A stretch of DNA of 64,000 nucleotides. It comes from Rhizaria sp. SCN 62-66. Lineage: Eukaryota > Rhizaria, unplaced. The stretch covers positions 1-64,000 of the forward strand of contig MEDY01000098.1 in assembly GCA_001724265.1 (NCBI GenBank), given 5' to 3'. How positions within the stretch are numbered: the stretch's first letter is position 1; each line of letters begins with the position of its first letter. Positions 41,001 through 54,300 of the stretch are shown piece by piece. Made by a program: the position numbers and the translations under genes. The notes under the pieces are model-generated. The model was given only the letters and a program-made list of their open reading frames with translations. It had not been told where the DNA came from and did not search any database.

Positions 41001-44000
41001 GAAAGCGCTCATATCGCGCAGCAGTTCCGCCTCATCAGCGCCAATCGGGCCCAGCGACTGCGTCAACCGCGACTGCGGCTGCTGCTGCTGCGGGGACGTC
41101 GCGGCGGCGTCTGCAGCGGCGATCGCGGTGAGCGCGGCGACGTCGCGCTCAGCGAGGGAGAACGCCGTGACTGGCCGCGGCGGGGGCAGCGCGGGTACCC
41201 ACAGCGGGCGCGACGGGAACGCGCACAGTGCCGCCACGCCGCCAGTGAGCGAAACAGCGCTACTATTAGTTCTAGCAGTGACAGAGCCGCTGTTGTTGTT
41301 GTTGGCGGGTATGGGGATGACTGGGAGCAGTGCGGCGCGGCCACGGGGCAGCGCGCGGGGGAAGCAAGGGGTGTCGGTCGCGATCAACGCGACGGTTGGC
41401 GCAGAGGACGCTGAGGCAGACGCGGAAGCAACGACGGCTGCAGCGGCAGCAGTCGACGCAGCAGCGGCAGCATTGTTCGCTGCGGTAACGGCCTCAGATG
41501 AAGCAGAAGCAGCGGCGGAGACAGAAGCTGCGGGCAAGGTAGGCAGCGGGGAGGTGGGAGACATGGGGTCAAAGAACTCTTCATCGTCTTCACTGTCAGC
41601 ATCAGTACCATTGGAATTCGCCAAACTAGCCCCGTTCTCAGCGCTCTTGCTCGCGGCCGCATTATTCGCACTCGTAGCAGCAACAGCGGCACTAAGTGCG
41701 GCATTCGCGCTCGCACTATGCTTGCGTCCACCTTCGCCGTCGCCGTCAGAGCCTGCTTCGGAGCCTGAATCGAGGTCGATGTCCGCGTCAGCATCGGCGG
41801 CAGGCCGCCGCACAAAGCGCAGCAACGCCTCGGTACTGTCGTCGTCGTAGTCGATGTCTTCATCGTTCGCGTTAGCAGCGGCGTTGGCACGGGCGCTCGT
41901 ATTGGTGTTAGATCTCCTGCTCGCACCTACCGCCATCTTAGTCACTTGCTGCGGCTATGCTGGCTGCTGTGCGCTCGGAGACAGCTTTTGCGGAGCCGCG
42001 TCAACGCCCACTGGCGCCATCATCGCTGCCGCATCACTGCCACCGCCCTCTTTCCGTTGACGCTGACCAGCGTGACCATGGCCGTGGCTGTGACCGCGCG
42101 CGCCGCTCGTGCGCGCTGCAGCCATGGCCCTGGCAGCCTTGGCCGCAGACCCGGCGGCCGCGGCACGGACAGCAGCCACACCCAACGCCGTCTCAAGCGC
42201 GCCCCCGCCGCCCGCAGTCTCTGTCTGCGCGCCGCTTCCCGCCGCCGTGCGGGCAGCCAGACGCGTGCGGCGGCGCGTCTCCGCGACGGCGTCGGCGATC
42301 GCCGACACAGCGGAGGACAGCGCAGCGGCGGGCGAGTCGGGCGCGGCGGCCGCGGTGCTGGCGGCGTAGGCGGGGCCAAACGGGGAGCAGAGCGCGGTCG
42401 CACACGCGCTTGCGGCGGTCATCCCCGAGTGATGTGTCGGTGCAGAGCTTGTGGTGTTGGGGGCCGTAAGACCGCGGAGCTGCAGAACGTCGGCAACGCC
42501 GCAAATCGCGACAACGCCAGAATCAGCTCCCGTAGCAGCGCCCGCACCAGCGATGCCAGCGGCCCTGGAAGTGTGGGTCGGAAGCATAGCTGTGGCGGCA
42601 GCAATGTCAGGCAGCATCGTTGACGGAAAAAGGGGCGCATGCGGCAGCGGGACGCCGGCGCGTGCGTAGCTTGTAAGCTCCGAAGTTAAGCCGCACCATA
42701 GCGCAGCAAGGCGCCGCAGCGAGAGCCCGCCCCCGCCAACGATCTGCTTATCAGCCGGATCATCGTCATCGTCGCTTTCATCGTCTTCAATATCACTGCC
42801 GTTAGGATTCGCGGAGTCAAGCCCAGCGTCGCCGTCGGGATTCGGCTCAGTGCTGTGTGCGCCGCTGCTGCCGTGACCAGTCACGGGCTTGGGGACGGAC
42901 TTCGCGCGGCGCGTGCGCGTCGGCGTGACTAAGTACCTGGCATCGAGCCGAAGTACTTCGAGCACCCAGCGAGTCAATACTCCTCCGTACGGCGCCACAG
43001 GCGCCCACAGCTGTCCCGTCCATCCGCGCTGCCGCGCTTGCACCGCCGTCAAGCCAGTCGCGACACCCGCCTCGCCCATAGTAGCTCCCGCAGCGGGGAC
43101 CGTGAGCGGGGGAACCTGGGCAAGGCTCGCGTGCACAGTGCCGTATCCCGCGGCAGGCGCGGCTAACAGCAGACGCGCAAGTGCGCTCTGAGATGCCGGG
43201 AGGCCAACCGCAGCAAGTAATACCGGTGACAAACCGTGCGAAGCCGCCACAGAGTCGGCGGCGTCGGTACCGTCGTCCGACTGTGATGGCGAAGACTGAG
43301 GCAGCGGCCAGTTGTCGAGAAACACAGCGGCCGTGGCGCGCGCGACTTCCTGCGGTCCCGGTGCGACACCTAGCGCCGTGTCGAGCCGCACCACGGCCAG
43401 CGCGTCGCTCACGGTCGCGCTCACGGTCGCGCCGACAGTTGCGCCCACAGTCGCGGACAGAGTCGATGCGGCGCGCGCGGTCAGCGATGACAGACGCGAA
43501 CCGACGCTGGCGGAACTCGCGCTGTGCGGCTGCTGCTGGCGCTGCTGCGGAGTGAGGCTGTCACTGTCGTCGTTGTTATAATCACCCCCGTCACTGTCCT
43601 CGCCCTCGGCTTCGCTGGAGCTCGAGCTGGCAAGAGAAGGCATGTCACCACTGTTGATGCTGAACATGAAGTTGCTGCTATCAGCCTTGCTACTGCTGCA
43701 GTCCTTGCTCCTCTTGCTCTTAGCGGTCTTCTTGGAGACGTGATCGCGGCTACTCGCGGCACTACTACTGCCGCGCGGCTCGGCTTGCTGTTGCTGCTGC
43801 TCCTGCTCCTGCAACTTCTACTGCTGGCGCTGCTGGCGCTGCGTCCAGTTGGTCTTGGCCCTCTTGGCCGCCACCAGGGCGCGCGCGCCCGCAGCCACGT
43901 CGGCGGCCGGCACCGCGAGCAGGCCCCACGCGCGCGCGGCGCGCAGCAGCGGCGGCAGCGCGCACAGTGCGGTCGCAAGCGCCGGCGGGTGCGGGGCGGC

Positions 44001-46616
44001 GCGGGGCCGCCGACCGCGCGCGCCCGCTGCGCCCGCGCTGCCGTCGCCGTCGGCATCGTCGTCGTCGCTGTTGCTGTCGCTGCCGTTGTCACTGTCGTCG
44101 TCGTCGCTGCTGCCGGTGTCGTCGGCGCTGTTACTGTTGTTGCTGCTCCCGTTGCTATTGCTGCTGCCCGTCTTGGTCCAGTGCGCTGTCAGCAGCCACA
44201 CAGGAGCCTCAGTCGCCGTCCTCGCGCCGCCGCCTGTCGCGCTCGACGTCGCACTGGCGGCGCTCATGCTCGCAGTCGACGCAGCGCCCGCCTCTGCAAA
44301 AGAGCCTGACGCGCTGTTGTAGTAATGCGGGCTGTTGTACATGCCGTGAGCTGTTCCGGGCACGAACCGCGGCGCCGCGGCGGCGTGCAGCGACACGGCA
44401 GCAAGCGGGTCCGTCAACGGGCCCCACGACGCCGAGAGCGTGAGCGCGCGGTCCGCCGCCGCCGGGTCGCGCCACAGCGACGCCGCGGGCGCGAACGGGG
44501 GCAGGCGCCGCGACGCAGCGGCCGCGGCCGCGGCGGGCCAGGCGGACTGCGCGCGCGACAGCAGCGGGGACTGCAAGAGCGCGAGCGACTGGGCGAGCGA
44601 GTGCGCGGGCTGCAGCAGCGTGGCCGCGGCGGCGTCGGCGGCGGCGCCCGCGCGCGCCTCGGTCTCGGTCGTTGCCGTAGGGAACAGGAGCGACCGCAGC
44701 AGCGGCGGCGGCAGCAGCAGTGGGCGCCGCGCGCGCAAGCGCGTCGCGACGGGGAGATACCGCGCTGCCTCGGTGTCGGTGAGAGTGCCGGACGCGCCGC
44801 GCTTGCCCGCCTTGCCGCTGCTGCTCCCGCCGTTGGTGGGCCGCTTGCGGCTCAATGCAGCAGCGGTGGCGGCAGCGGTGTGTGCGGCGACGGACGACGC
44901 AAGCGCGGCATTCGCAGCCGCACTCGTCCCGGAGCTAGCGTGGGACTGAGAGCTGTTAGTTGCAGAGTGAAATAAAGCAACGGCGGAGTCCGCAGCGGCC
45001 GCAGTAGTCATGTAGGCATTCTCAGTAAAAGAGACAGAATACACAGAGCTTTCAACAATCACGACGTCACTCGTCGTGTCTGCGGAAATAGCGTTGAGCG
45101 ACTGCGAATGCAACTGGTTTTGCTGTGTGCGACGCTGCTTTGCAAGCATTGCGGCAAAAATAGCTGTCAAATCAGCAACGTCATTGCCACTGCCTGCAAC
45201 ACTCTTGTGCTTGCTGCTGCTTGACTGGGGCGGCGGCCCGACAAGCCTGACCGTGAGCTGTGCCGGCGCCACTGCCGCGGGCGACACAATCGCACCAAAG
45301 CTAAGCCGCATCCAGGGCTGACCCAGCGGTGTGAGCAGCGCAAGCGGCACGGGCCACAGCGGCTCCGCGCCCAGGCCTCGCTTGCCGGAGCTATGCGCAC
45401 TGGCGGGGTTGGTGCCGGCGGCGGGGACGACGAGAGACCGCTCTGCCGCGAACGCGGCTGTGGTGGCCAGGGAGAGCGCAGACAGCAGCGCCAGAGCTAC
45501 GCCGCGCTCGGCCTCGGTCGGCGCGCCGCCCCGCGCAGCACCGCGCGACCGGGACCGCGAGTGTGCGCGCGAGTGCGAGTGCGCGTGCGGCTGTTGGGCG
45601 GCGAGCTGTTGTGAGGACGACAGTGCGTTTGCGAGCGACTGCGAGCGCAGCAGACGGCGCAAGCGGCGCGAAGGAGTGAGCGTGAGCGTGCAGTGCGCGC
45701 CCAGCCACCGCGCGGCGTCGGGAGCGTCTCGGGGGTGCGCCGCGCTGCCCACGCCCACGTTCACGGTCACACCGCTCGCGCCGTCGCTCCTGCCGCTGCC
45801 GTCGTCGCGGCTGCTGCTGCTGTGGCTGTGGCTCACGGTCACCACGGGGACTGCGCTGGGCAGGGCAGGGCCGTGGACAGCGCCGCCGCTCGAGCTACTG
45901 TGGCTGCTGACAGAGGCCGTCGCAGCCGCGAGCGAAGCAGAGCCCTTGTGGCTGCGGTCGGCTTGGTTGCTGCTTGCGCTGTTGTTGTCGACCACGTGCT
46001 TGAGGCCGTGAAAGACGGGGGACTCGCTGCTGGCCCACAGCGACAGCACCACGCTCGCGCCCGCGCCCCACGCGCGGCCCTTAGAGGACCCTGCCCCGCT
46101 CCGCGCAGTGATGCTGCCATTGCCGCTGATGTTCGTGATCGAGTCGGGAGCGAAAGCAGCCGCGAAGCCGGGAGGAAGCGGGATGCGTCGAGAGCGCTGA
46201 ATCGACGTCAGAAACGCGTCGCTCGACGTCGCCGTGCTTGAGCCTGACGTCTGTGACTGCGCCTTGGGGTTGGCAGCACCGAAGCCGCTGTGGGCGGAAG
46301 AGAGACGGCCGGATGGGACGAGGAAGGCTCCCCACTGCCTCAGGGCGCGCTCGACGTCGGTGGCAAGGCGTTCGAAAGGCGTTACGGAGGAAAAGTCGTG
46401 GATCTCAAAAGGCGTGGTCGCTGCAGAGGATGGCGCAGGCGCGGGGGTGAAAGCCGGCGGCGCAGAGACGGGAGCCGTCGCGGCAGGGGCAGGGGGAACA
46501 GGGTGAATCGAAGCAGCAGAGGGAGCGCTGGTGAACACGGGGGGCGCAGATGCCGCTGAGAAGGGCGGGGATAGCGGCAGCAAGGACGCTAATGCTGTTG
46601 GGGAGACGCCCTCCAT
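38044..46616 (-). CDS. RAB3GAP1: RAB3GAP1, Rab3 GTPase-activating protein catalytic subunit, read through two UAG codons
   Basis: With RAB3GAP2, the animal orthologue forms a GAP for Rab3 and a GEF for Rab18 at the ER. Four exons: 46616-40560, 40422-40156, 40042-39377 and 39243-38044. All introns are phase 0 with GTACGT, GTACGC and GTACGT donors. Product 2729 aa, TGA stop, versus about 980 in human. The frame holds only if TAG at codons 933 and 1554 is an amino acid. Upstream of both TAGs is FEIHDFSSVTPFERLATDVE, the family N-terminus (FEITDFTTASEWERF). Downstream of both is FKAANPGCVFADFLRWCSPQD, the family's strongest motif, then AWEPVAEAEKALHYM. Most extra length is Ala/Ser/Gln low-complexity insertions. 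TTGCAG lies 4 nt before the ATG. Confidence 0.9.
41955..41957 (-). other. In-frame UAG sense codon, RAB3GAP1 codon 1554
   Basis: The context is SAQQPA-TAG-PQQ. The following exon portion encodes the conserved RAB3GAP1 central motif in the same frame. Confidence 0.9.
43818..43820 (-). other. In-frame UAG sense codon, RAB3GAP1 codon 933
   Basis: The context is QRQQRQQ-TAG-KLQEQEQQQQQ, a Gln tract of mostly CAG codons, which favours Gln as the inserted residue. Confidence 0.92.
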
Positions 46617-48062
46617 AGTGCTGCAAGAGGTTAAGGTTAGGAGTGAGAGAGCAACCGAGAAGAGAGGTGTGCCTCGTGTCCTGAGAAGATAAGAGAGTCT
46701 GGAAAGAGAAAACATAGGATAGCAAGAGACAGGGTCCGTCAATAGGAGTGTTAAGCAAATGCTCGGATAAAATAGCCCCAAGAAATCATGATTTCAAATT
46801 ACCCTCTCATGCAATCAACTCACGCTGCATTCAAGCTTATTTCAGCTGAATCACAGATCACTGACTCTGGATCGACCACAAACGGAAAGTGCTCCTGCAA
46901 GGAACACTCGTTTGAGGTCATTTTCAAGTCATATCGTCATGTTACTAATATCTCTTAGGGTTAAAAATGCTTATTAATGCGTCTTTTTACATTGATAAAC
47001 ATGATATCTAAGAAAATACATTTCTGGAAAAAGTCGTTTCAGTTTGGCCGATATTTTTATCGATCGTCGGAAATCACGATTGTTCAAGTTGCGGAGGAGA
47101 AAATTGAATTTGACGTAGTTATCGACGAAAAATCGTTTTATTCAAAAGTAGCACAACTATTAATTACAATAAATTGTTTCATACAACATACAGCCGGATT
47201 ATCTCTATAACTTTTAAGTTGTGCGAGATACACGCTTGATTGGGAGTTTTACAGTCAAGTGACTGGCGAAGTGACAGGCGAAGTCATAAATATAATTCTT
47301 AGTCATGTAGAAAGGTTACATTGTGTATCAGTGTATCATATGAGTCAAGTGTTTCTTGCGCGTCTGCGCGCTATATTCTAGGTTACCGCTTCAACAGCGG
47401 CTGGTTGGCTATGTAGAAAACGCTTCTAGCGACACTTGCAGCGCACACAGTGAGTTAGCGTGCTAGAGCGATCGAGTATTACATTTGAAGCACACAGCAC
47501 GCGTTGGAAAAGGGGTTACTGTGACACACCCAACAAAGAGTGGGGCGATTACGAGGAAGACGAAATGGCGATGCGATAAATAGAGCAGCAGAGCGAAGCG
47601 AAAGCAGAGAGGTAGAATAAACATATCGAAAAGAAAAAGCAATCAAACAAACGAAATGAAACTAAGAGTATTCTAAATGAATGACACAGATTAACACAAC
47701 GTGAAATATTAGACATTACTGATTACGATATATACAGTACAGTCGTGCGACACACAAAACACAGTTAAAACAAGGCAGTAGTGCTGCGGCGATGATGTAC
47801 AGTATAGGGAAGAAGGCAAACATGGTTGTGGCCACCAATGAGGCGACACACATCACAGGAAGGGTGATGAACAAGAACAGGAAAATACAGGAATAGTGGA
47901 TGGATTTCCGAAATATACAAAATAAACACACGAATATCCGCTTTCACGTTTGTCGTTGCAAAAACAACTGCGCGTGATGAACGACAAACGTAAACAAAAA
48001 ATACGGATGATACGGTATGGCGAATACGTTCGCTGTTAGAAGGAACTTAAACTTAATCGCGG
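46617..48062. other. Longest intergenic spacer (1.4 kb)
   Basis: This lies between two minus-strand genes. It is AT-rich with several tiny open frames lacking motifs. GTGACTGGCGAAGTGACAGG near 47259-47278 contains a short direct repeat. No RNA gene was recognised. Confidence 0.5.
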
Positions 48063-48268
48063 TCACATGTCGAAATGGTACGAGTTTGCGAGCGCGGCGT
48101 CGAGCGTCACGCCTGTCAGCGACGCGCCGCGGCGGTGGTGTTTGCCCTGACTGGGCTGCCGTCGGTGGCCACCACCGGGGCTGTGGCCTCCGAAGCTGGG
48201 GCTGGAGGGGCCGCCGCTTTCGGGGTTGCCGGGGGCGCTGGAGCCGGAGCGCGGGGACCCCGGGGACA

Positions 48269-48302
<34 letters not shown>

Positions 48303-51300
48303 CTGCTGCTGCTGCGACACCGACAGAGAGAGAGACACCTGCCCGCGCGGCGCCTGCTGCTGTTGCTGCGGCTGCGGCGGCGGCTGGCGCGGGGTGGGCA
48401 GCGGCAGCGCCGTCAGCGGGCCCTGACCGAAGATGTCGCGGCTCTCGTTGCCGCTGTCGTCGCCCTGTTCGTCGCTGTCGCTGTCGACCACAAGCACGCC
48501 CACGCTGCCGCTGCTCGTATTCGCGGCGACAGTTGCCACCTTCTTGCCGTTGCCGTTGCTGTCGCCGGTGGTGTGACCGTTGCGGCTCTGGCTCTGGCTT
48601 CGGCTCTGGGAGCGGCTGTCGCTATCGCGTAGGCCATGCTGCGACTGCGCCTGCTGTGCTTGCGCCTGCGACACTGATCGCGACGGCGCCTGCGATTGTA
48701 CTCGCGACATCGGCGGCGACTGCCCCGACCCCTGCGTCAGCAACGCGGCCGTCGCTGCGTCGTACCCAAGCGCGCCGTTCACGCCGGCCAGCCCGGCGCC
48801 GAAGTTGCTACTGGCGTTGGCGAACGTCGGCGGTAACAGCTTGTCGTCGCTCACATCATCCGCGACGTAGGCGAAGACGGCCGCCACGAACGCGGCCAGC
48901 ACTGGGGACGCCGCTGCCGTCGCCGACCCTGCGGCCGAGGACGGGGACGCGGGCGTGGGCGGCTGGTAGCCATAGCCGTGCGAGTAGCCGCCGTAGCCGC
49001 TCCCCGCGTAGTTACTATAGGCGCCGGAAACGGACGTTGAGGCCGAGGCCGAGGACGCCACGCGCGCGGCCGTCGCGGCCGCAGTGACGCGCGGCTCGGC
49101 GGCGTCGAGGGACAGGTCCTGGCGCGCGGCGAGAGCGGAGAAGAAGGCGGAGAACTGAGCCGGCGACAGCGGCTGCGAGGTTGCCTGCTCGAGGGTCTCG
49201 AATGCCATCTGATATGATTATGAAAAGAACAAAAGAGAACAAAAAAAGAGTTAGAGGTGAAGTTACTATGTGCATAGAAAGAATATAAGGATGCTCATGT
49301 GATAGTCAAGATTCATATTGGCATGTTTCCATTTGCGCGATAAATATATTTAAACAAAGTAACAAAGTATGTTTTGTGAGCCTGTCGTACCTTGACGTGA
49401 GCGAGACCGGCGCGCGCGATGAGATAGCTCATGTTGCCCACACTCGCCTGATTCGGCGGCGGCGGCAAGCGCAAAAAGAACTCGAGCCCGACCTTGACGG
49501 CAAAGTCCGCAAACCCCAGCGCGGGCACGCCCGACGAGGCAGCCAATCCGCCGCCGGCGCCGCCGCCGCCGGTGGTTCCGTTGGCGGCCGCGGCGAGTGC
49601 CAGCGCGCGGTCGAGCGCGGCGCCAAAGACGGGGCGCACGCGAAGCTGCGCCGCGGGCTGACCGGCGTAGGCGAGCGACAGCAGCGCGTCGCCGAGGCGC
49701 TCGACGGGCACCACCAGCGGCGGCTGCAGCGCCAGCGACGACTGCAACTGCGACGGCCAGGCGTTATTGCCGCCGCCGTTGTTGGTGAGGTTGTTGCGCG
49801 GCGTGTTGGCGCTGCTGTTGAACGCGAACGTGAAGCCCGCCGGCTTGCCCCCGTTGGAGGGCGAGAACGTGGCCGAACGCGGCGACACGGCGGAAGTCAA
49901 GCCGCCCCATTGGTTCGAAGTAAGGCCGGCACGGGGCGACCCGGGAGTGCTGCCGCTGTTGCCGCCATCGCCGTAGCTGCTGATGTTGCTGCCGCTGCCG
50001 CCAGCGCTGCTAGTGGCAAGCGCCGCGGCGAGGAAAGTCTTGCGGATAACGCTGTACGCGTGCTTGATCGTGTCGTACTGGTCGCCGATCGCGCCCGCGG
50101 CCAGCGCAAGCGCCGAGTCCCACCGCGCGGTCACCGCGGCGGCCGCGGAGGCGGCGGCAGCGGCGGTGGCTTCGGCGGACTGGCCGCTGCCGCCGCCGCC
50201 CGCGCCCAGGCCGAGCCCGACGCCGAAGCCCGCGCCCGCGCCCGCCCCAGAGCTGGAGCCACTACTGCCCCACGACTTGCGCCCGCGGCCGCGCCCGCCG
50301 TGGCTAGACGTCGGCCGCCCGCCGCCGCTGCCGCCGTGACCGTGGCCGTGGCCGTGTGAGTTGGGCCCGTAGCCGTTGGCGGCCAGCAGCAGTGCGCTGC
50401 CGGAGCCAGCGCCAACGGCCGCGGACCGCGAGTTGCGCCTGCTGCCGCTACCCGCGCCCATGCCGCCGCCGCCACCACCGCCCATGCTGTTGTTTGTGAG
50501 GCTGCCGCGGTTCGCGCCGCCGCGCCCAGCGCCGCCGGGCGTCGCCGGTGCTGCTTGTGCTGCTTGTGCTGCGGCCGAGAGACCGAGCAGCGCGGAGGCC
50601 GAGGCGCGGGCCGCGGCGGCGGCGCTGGCCGGGGTCACGCCCAGCGCGTCCGCGAGCAAGCGACTGCGACCGCCACCGGCAGCCTGCTGCTGCTGGAGCT
50701 GCTGCTGTTGTTGCTGGAGCTGGAGCCACTGCGCGGTGGGCTCGTCGTCACCGTGGCCGCCGTGGCCGCCGCGGTTGCGGCTCGGCGCGCGACTGCCGTG
50801 CGCGGTGCTCAGCGGCGTGCTGTTTGCACTGCCGTACACGCTGTGCGCGGTGCCGTACGCACCGAGCGCGCCCATCTGCCCGTGCTGGCCGTGGCCGCCG
50901 TGGCCGCCGCCATCGGCTGCCGCGCCCCAGCGGCCGCGCTTCGCAGGACTCTGCTGCGCCTGCTGCTGGTGGGCCAGCGCGAGGTGCGCGGCCAGGATCG
51001 AGCTGGATGTCAGCGAGAGCTCGGGTGAGAAGACGTGCTCGAAGCTGTTGCTGCTGCCGCCTGGTGCAGTCCCGTTGTAAGCGTTGTTGTACGCAGGGTC
51101 GTTGTACGCGTTGTTGTTGTTATTGTTGCGACTTTGAGCAGCAGCGTTTGTGGGGCCAGAGGTGTTATTGACAATGACCGTAGCGACAGCGGCGGCGGCG
51201 CGCGCAGCGTTGGCGGCGGCGCGCGGTGGCAGCGGGGCGACTGTGGGCTGCGCGTTAGGCGCAGTATGCTTACCACGAGCACTGCTGCTTCCACTCGCAC

Positions 51301-54300
51301 CAGCAGCACCAGCAACAGCGGAGGAATTAGCGTTGCCGTTGCCGCTGCTGTTACTGTTCGCGTTCGTATTGGAGCCTCCGGCCACAGCGCCCACGGTCGG
51401 CGCGGGCCTGTGCTGACCAGCAGAGCCGTCGCTCACACTCACTCCAGAACCAGCGTTGTAATTGTGATGATTATTGTTATTATTCGCTGATCCGGTGGCA
51501 CGGCCACTGCGCTGCTGCGAGATCGCGGGCAGCGTGGGCACAGGAGCAGAGTTGCTCTGACCAGCAGCAGCTTCATTGTAAGCAGGGCCTGAGCGTTGCG
51601 GCTTTGACTGTGCCTGCGACTGTGAATGAGACGGATCTTGCTGCCACGCTCCATCTTGTTGTTGCTGTTGCTGTTGCTGTTGGTGCCACATCTGCTGCTG
51701 TTGCCACTATTGGTCTTGGCCATACTGCTGCTGCTGTTGCTGCTGCTGTTGTTGTGCTTGCTGCGATTGGGATTGTGACTGAGATTGCGCGGTGTTTCTG
51801 GCGGCGGTCTGCGTCAGCGCCCGTGACAGCGACTGCGAGCGTGATTGTGAGAGTGACTGTGAGCGCGCCTGCATGTTGCTCGCATCCATAGCATCAAGCA
51901 ATGCCCGGAGACGGCGTGCACAGGCCTTGCACTCGCCACACATGCACCCAGCGCCATTCCCGTTGCCAACGCCCGCATTGGCTCCGTCGTAGCGGTCATC
52001 GTCACCGTTATCGTCGCCGTTGCTGTTGCTGTCGTCGCCGCACTCGTCGCGCTCGAGTGCGACTGCGGAGTGACCGTGGGCAGCGGGGGTGCGCTGGTGC
52101 CCGTGGGCGCGCGCACGAGGGCCGCCGCGCGAGGGCGTGGCTAGGGACAGCAGACCCTTGGAAGGGTCGAATGTCGCGCTGGCGCCAGACCAACGGTCAG
52201 TTGCACCGGCACCAGCAGTTCCGCCAGCACTTTTATTGTAGTGCGCGTTCCCACCAGCAGGAGCATACTCGCCATCGTTGTTGTTGGTGTTGTCGCCATA
52301 GTCGTCGCCGTAGTAGTCAACGTCATAACCAGTAGCGCCCTTGTTGCTGTTGTTGCTGAAGTGACGGTGGTGATGACTCTGCGCACCAGCGCCAGCGCCA
52401 GAATTAGCGCCGCCAGCAGCGCCTGCAACGCCAGTCTTATTGGCGTTGATCGCAGTGTGACTCGGGGTGTTGGCGAGTCCTCCTGTGCGATTGCTTCCAC
52501 GGGCGCCGCCATTGCCACCGGCACTAGCAGTGGCACCGGCACCAGCACCAGAAGAAGCTGCGGCGTTGATGCGGGGACTCGCGCTAAAGCCGGCACCACC
52601 CACAGTGATCGCCGCTGCAGCGCCAGTGCCGCTGATCACCGCGCCCGGGCTGCTGTTGCTGCCCACACCACCAGTGGCGTTACTGCGCCTGCCTGAGGCC
52701 GTGCCGCCAGTGGGGAGGTTCGTGTTGGCGCCGGCTGCCACAGTTGCGGACTGCGCTGAGGCTGAAGCTGCGCCAGAGCCAGAGGCAGCGGCGACCGAGA
52801 ACGACGGTAGCGGCCGGCGGCGCGAGGGCGACTCAGCGGCCCCGTGGCTAGCAGTTCCGCCGTATGTGAACACACCGCGGACGCGGGGCGTGTGTGCGCC
52901 AGGCGCGAGGCCATGACTCGCGTTCGCGCCGGGGGTTTGCCTCTGCGGCCCACGGTCACTGCGGCCTTTGGCGCCACTGAAACCGCCACTGCCATTGCCA
53001 TTGAAGCTGTTGCTGGCGCTGCTGTTGGAATAGTCATAGTCGTTGTCGCCGTCGTCGTAACCGGCGTCATCGCCGCCGTCGTCTTGATAGTCCTCGAACT
53101 GGCCATCGTTGCCACCGGCTTTGTTACTGGCGAGCAGACTGGAGCCCGGCGCCCTGATGGTGAGGCCGTGAAGCCGCGCCGCCAGCCCCGCCGCACCGCC
53201 CGCATTGCCAGCAACACCACCGCTCGCAGTGGCGCTAGCAGAACCAGTGTTTCCGTTCACATTCGCACTCATGTTCGAGCTGCTGCTGCTGCTGTTGTTG
53301 TTGTAGTTGTTGTTGCCGTTGTTATTCGGGGTGCCAGATGCGCGCATGCGAGACGCCAGCAACGAAGTCGACTGCGCCTGCGACGGGGTCAGCGGCTGCA
53401 ACAGAGCGCCGTTCACTGTACCAGCGCCAATGTTTGTGCCAGAGACAATGTTGGCGCCAGAGTTAGCGCCAGCGGCAGAGGCGGAGAGTGGGCCAGTGAC
53501 CGGGCTCATGGCCGTGGCGGCGACTGCGTGCGCTGTGGCCGTGTGCGCGGCGACGGCGCTGGCGCTGGCGCGGGTGAGATTGCGCAGCGCCGCGATCGGG
53601 CCCAGTCCACCCGCGCCGGCCTTCGCCGCCGCGGCCGAGGACGGCGACGGGGCGGTGCCCGAGGACGCGGAGTGCGGAGATTGGGGAGGCGCGAGGTGCG
53701 GCAAACCGTGATGCTGCTGCTGTTGTTGCTGCTGTTGCTGTTGCTGTTGGTGAGCACCACCGAGCTTCCCTCTGTCGCCTTCAGCCTGGCTTTGGCTATT
53801 GCTGGAGGTGTTTTTGCCGTGCTTAGCAGCGGTGGCCACAGCGTCCGCGATGAATCTTCCGGTCAGCGCCAGAGCCGCGGCCGCAGTGCCAATGAGACAG
53901 CCGGACGTGGCGCTTGATGTCGCGCTCGCCGCGGTCGTGTCGTTCGCGGTCTTCTCATCGTCATGGCCGTTGCTGTCGCCACCGAGGAGTTCGCCACTGC
54001 CGGGCTGTTGCTGCCCAGGAGCGCGGCTCTTGCCTTGATTCACACCCACAGTGTACGCGCCACCAGAGCTGTTACTGCTGTTCTGAGCGTTATTGTTGTA
54101 GTCGAAGTCGGAGTACATCTCATACGGCACCGCGCCGCCCTCGCCCGCAGCGCCGCCACTGTGCCCGTGGCCGTTTTGGCCCGGCCCCTGCGGGTGCGAA
54201 TGCCGGTGACTGGCGCGCACCACCGGCCGGCTCCTCTGCACACCGCCGCCGTTGCCCCTCCCGTCCGCGAGCCGCAAACGGGCGACAAGCGGCACAAGCC

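Noticed and set aside
49376-50359. A 327-codon plus-strand frame opposite the giant gene
   Set aside because: Arg/Ala-rich shadow; the minus-strand frame joins cleanly across a GTACG intron.
51691-51709. TAG at 51707 as a true stop with a new gene starting at the ATG 15 nt later
   Set aside because: The second frame is in the same phase, continues the same Gln-rich sequence, and leaves no room for a promoter or acceptor.
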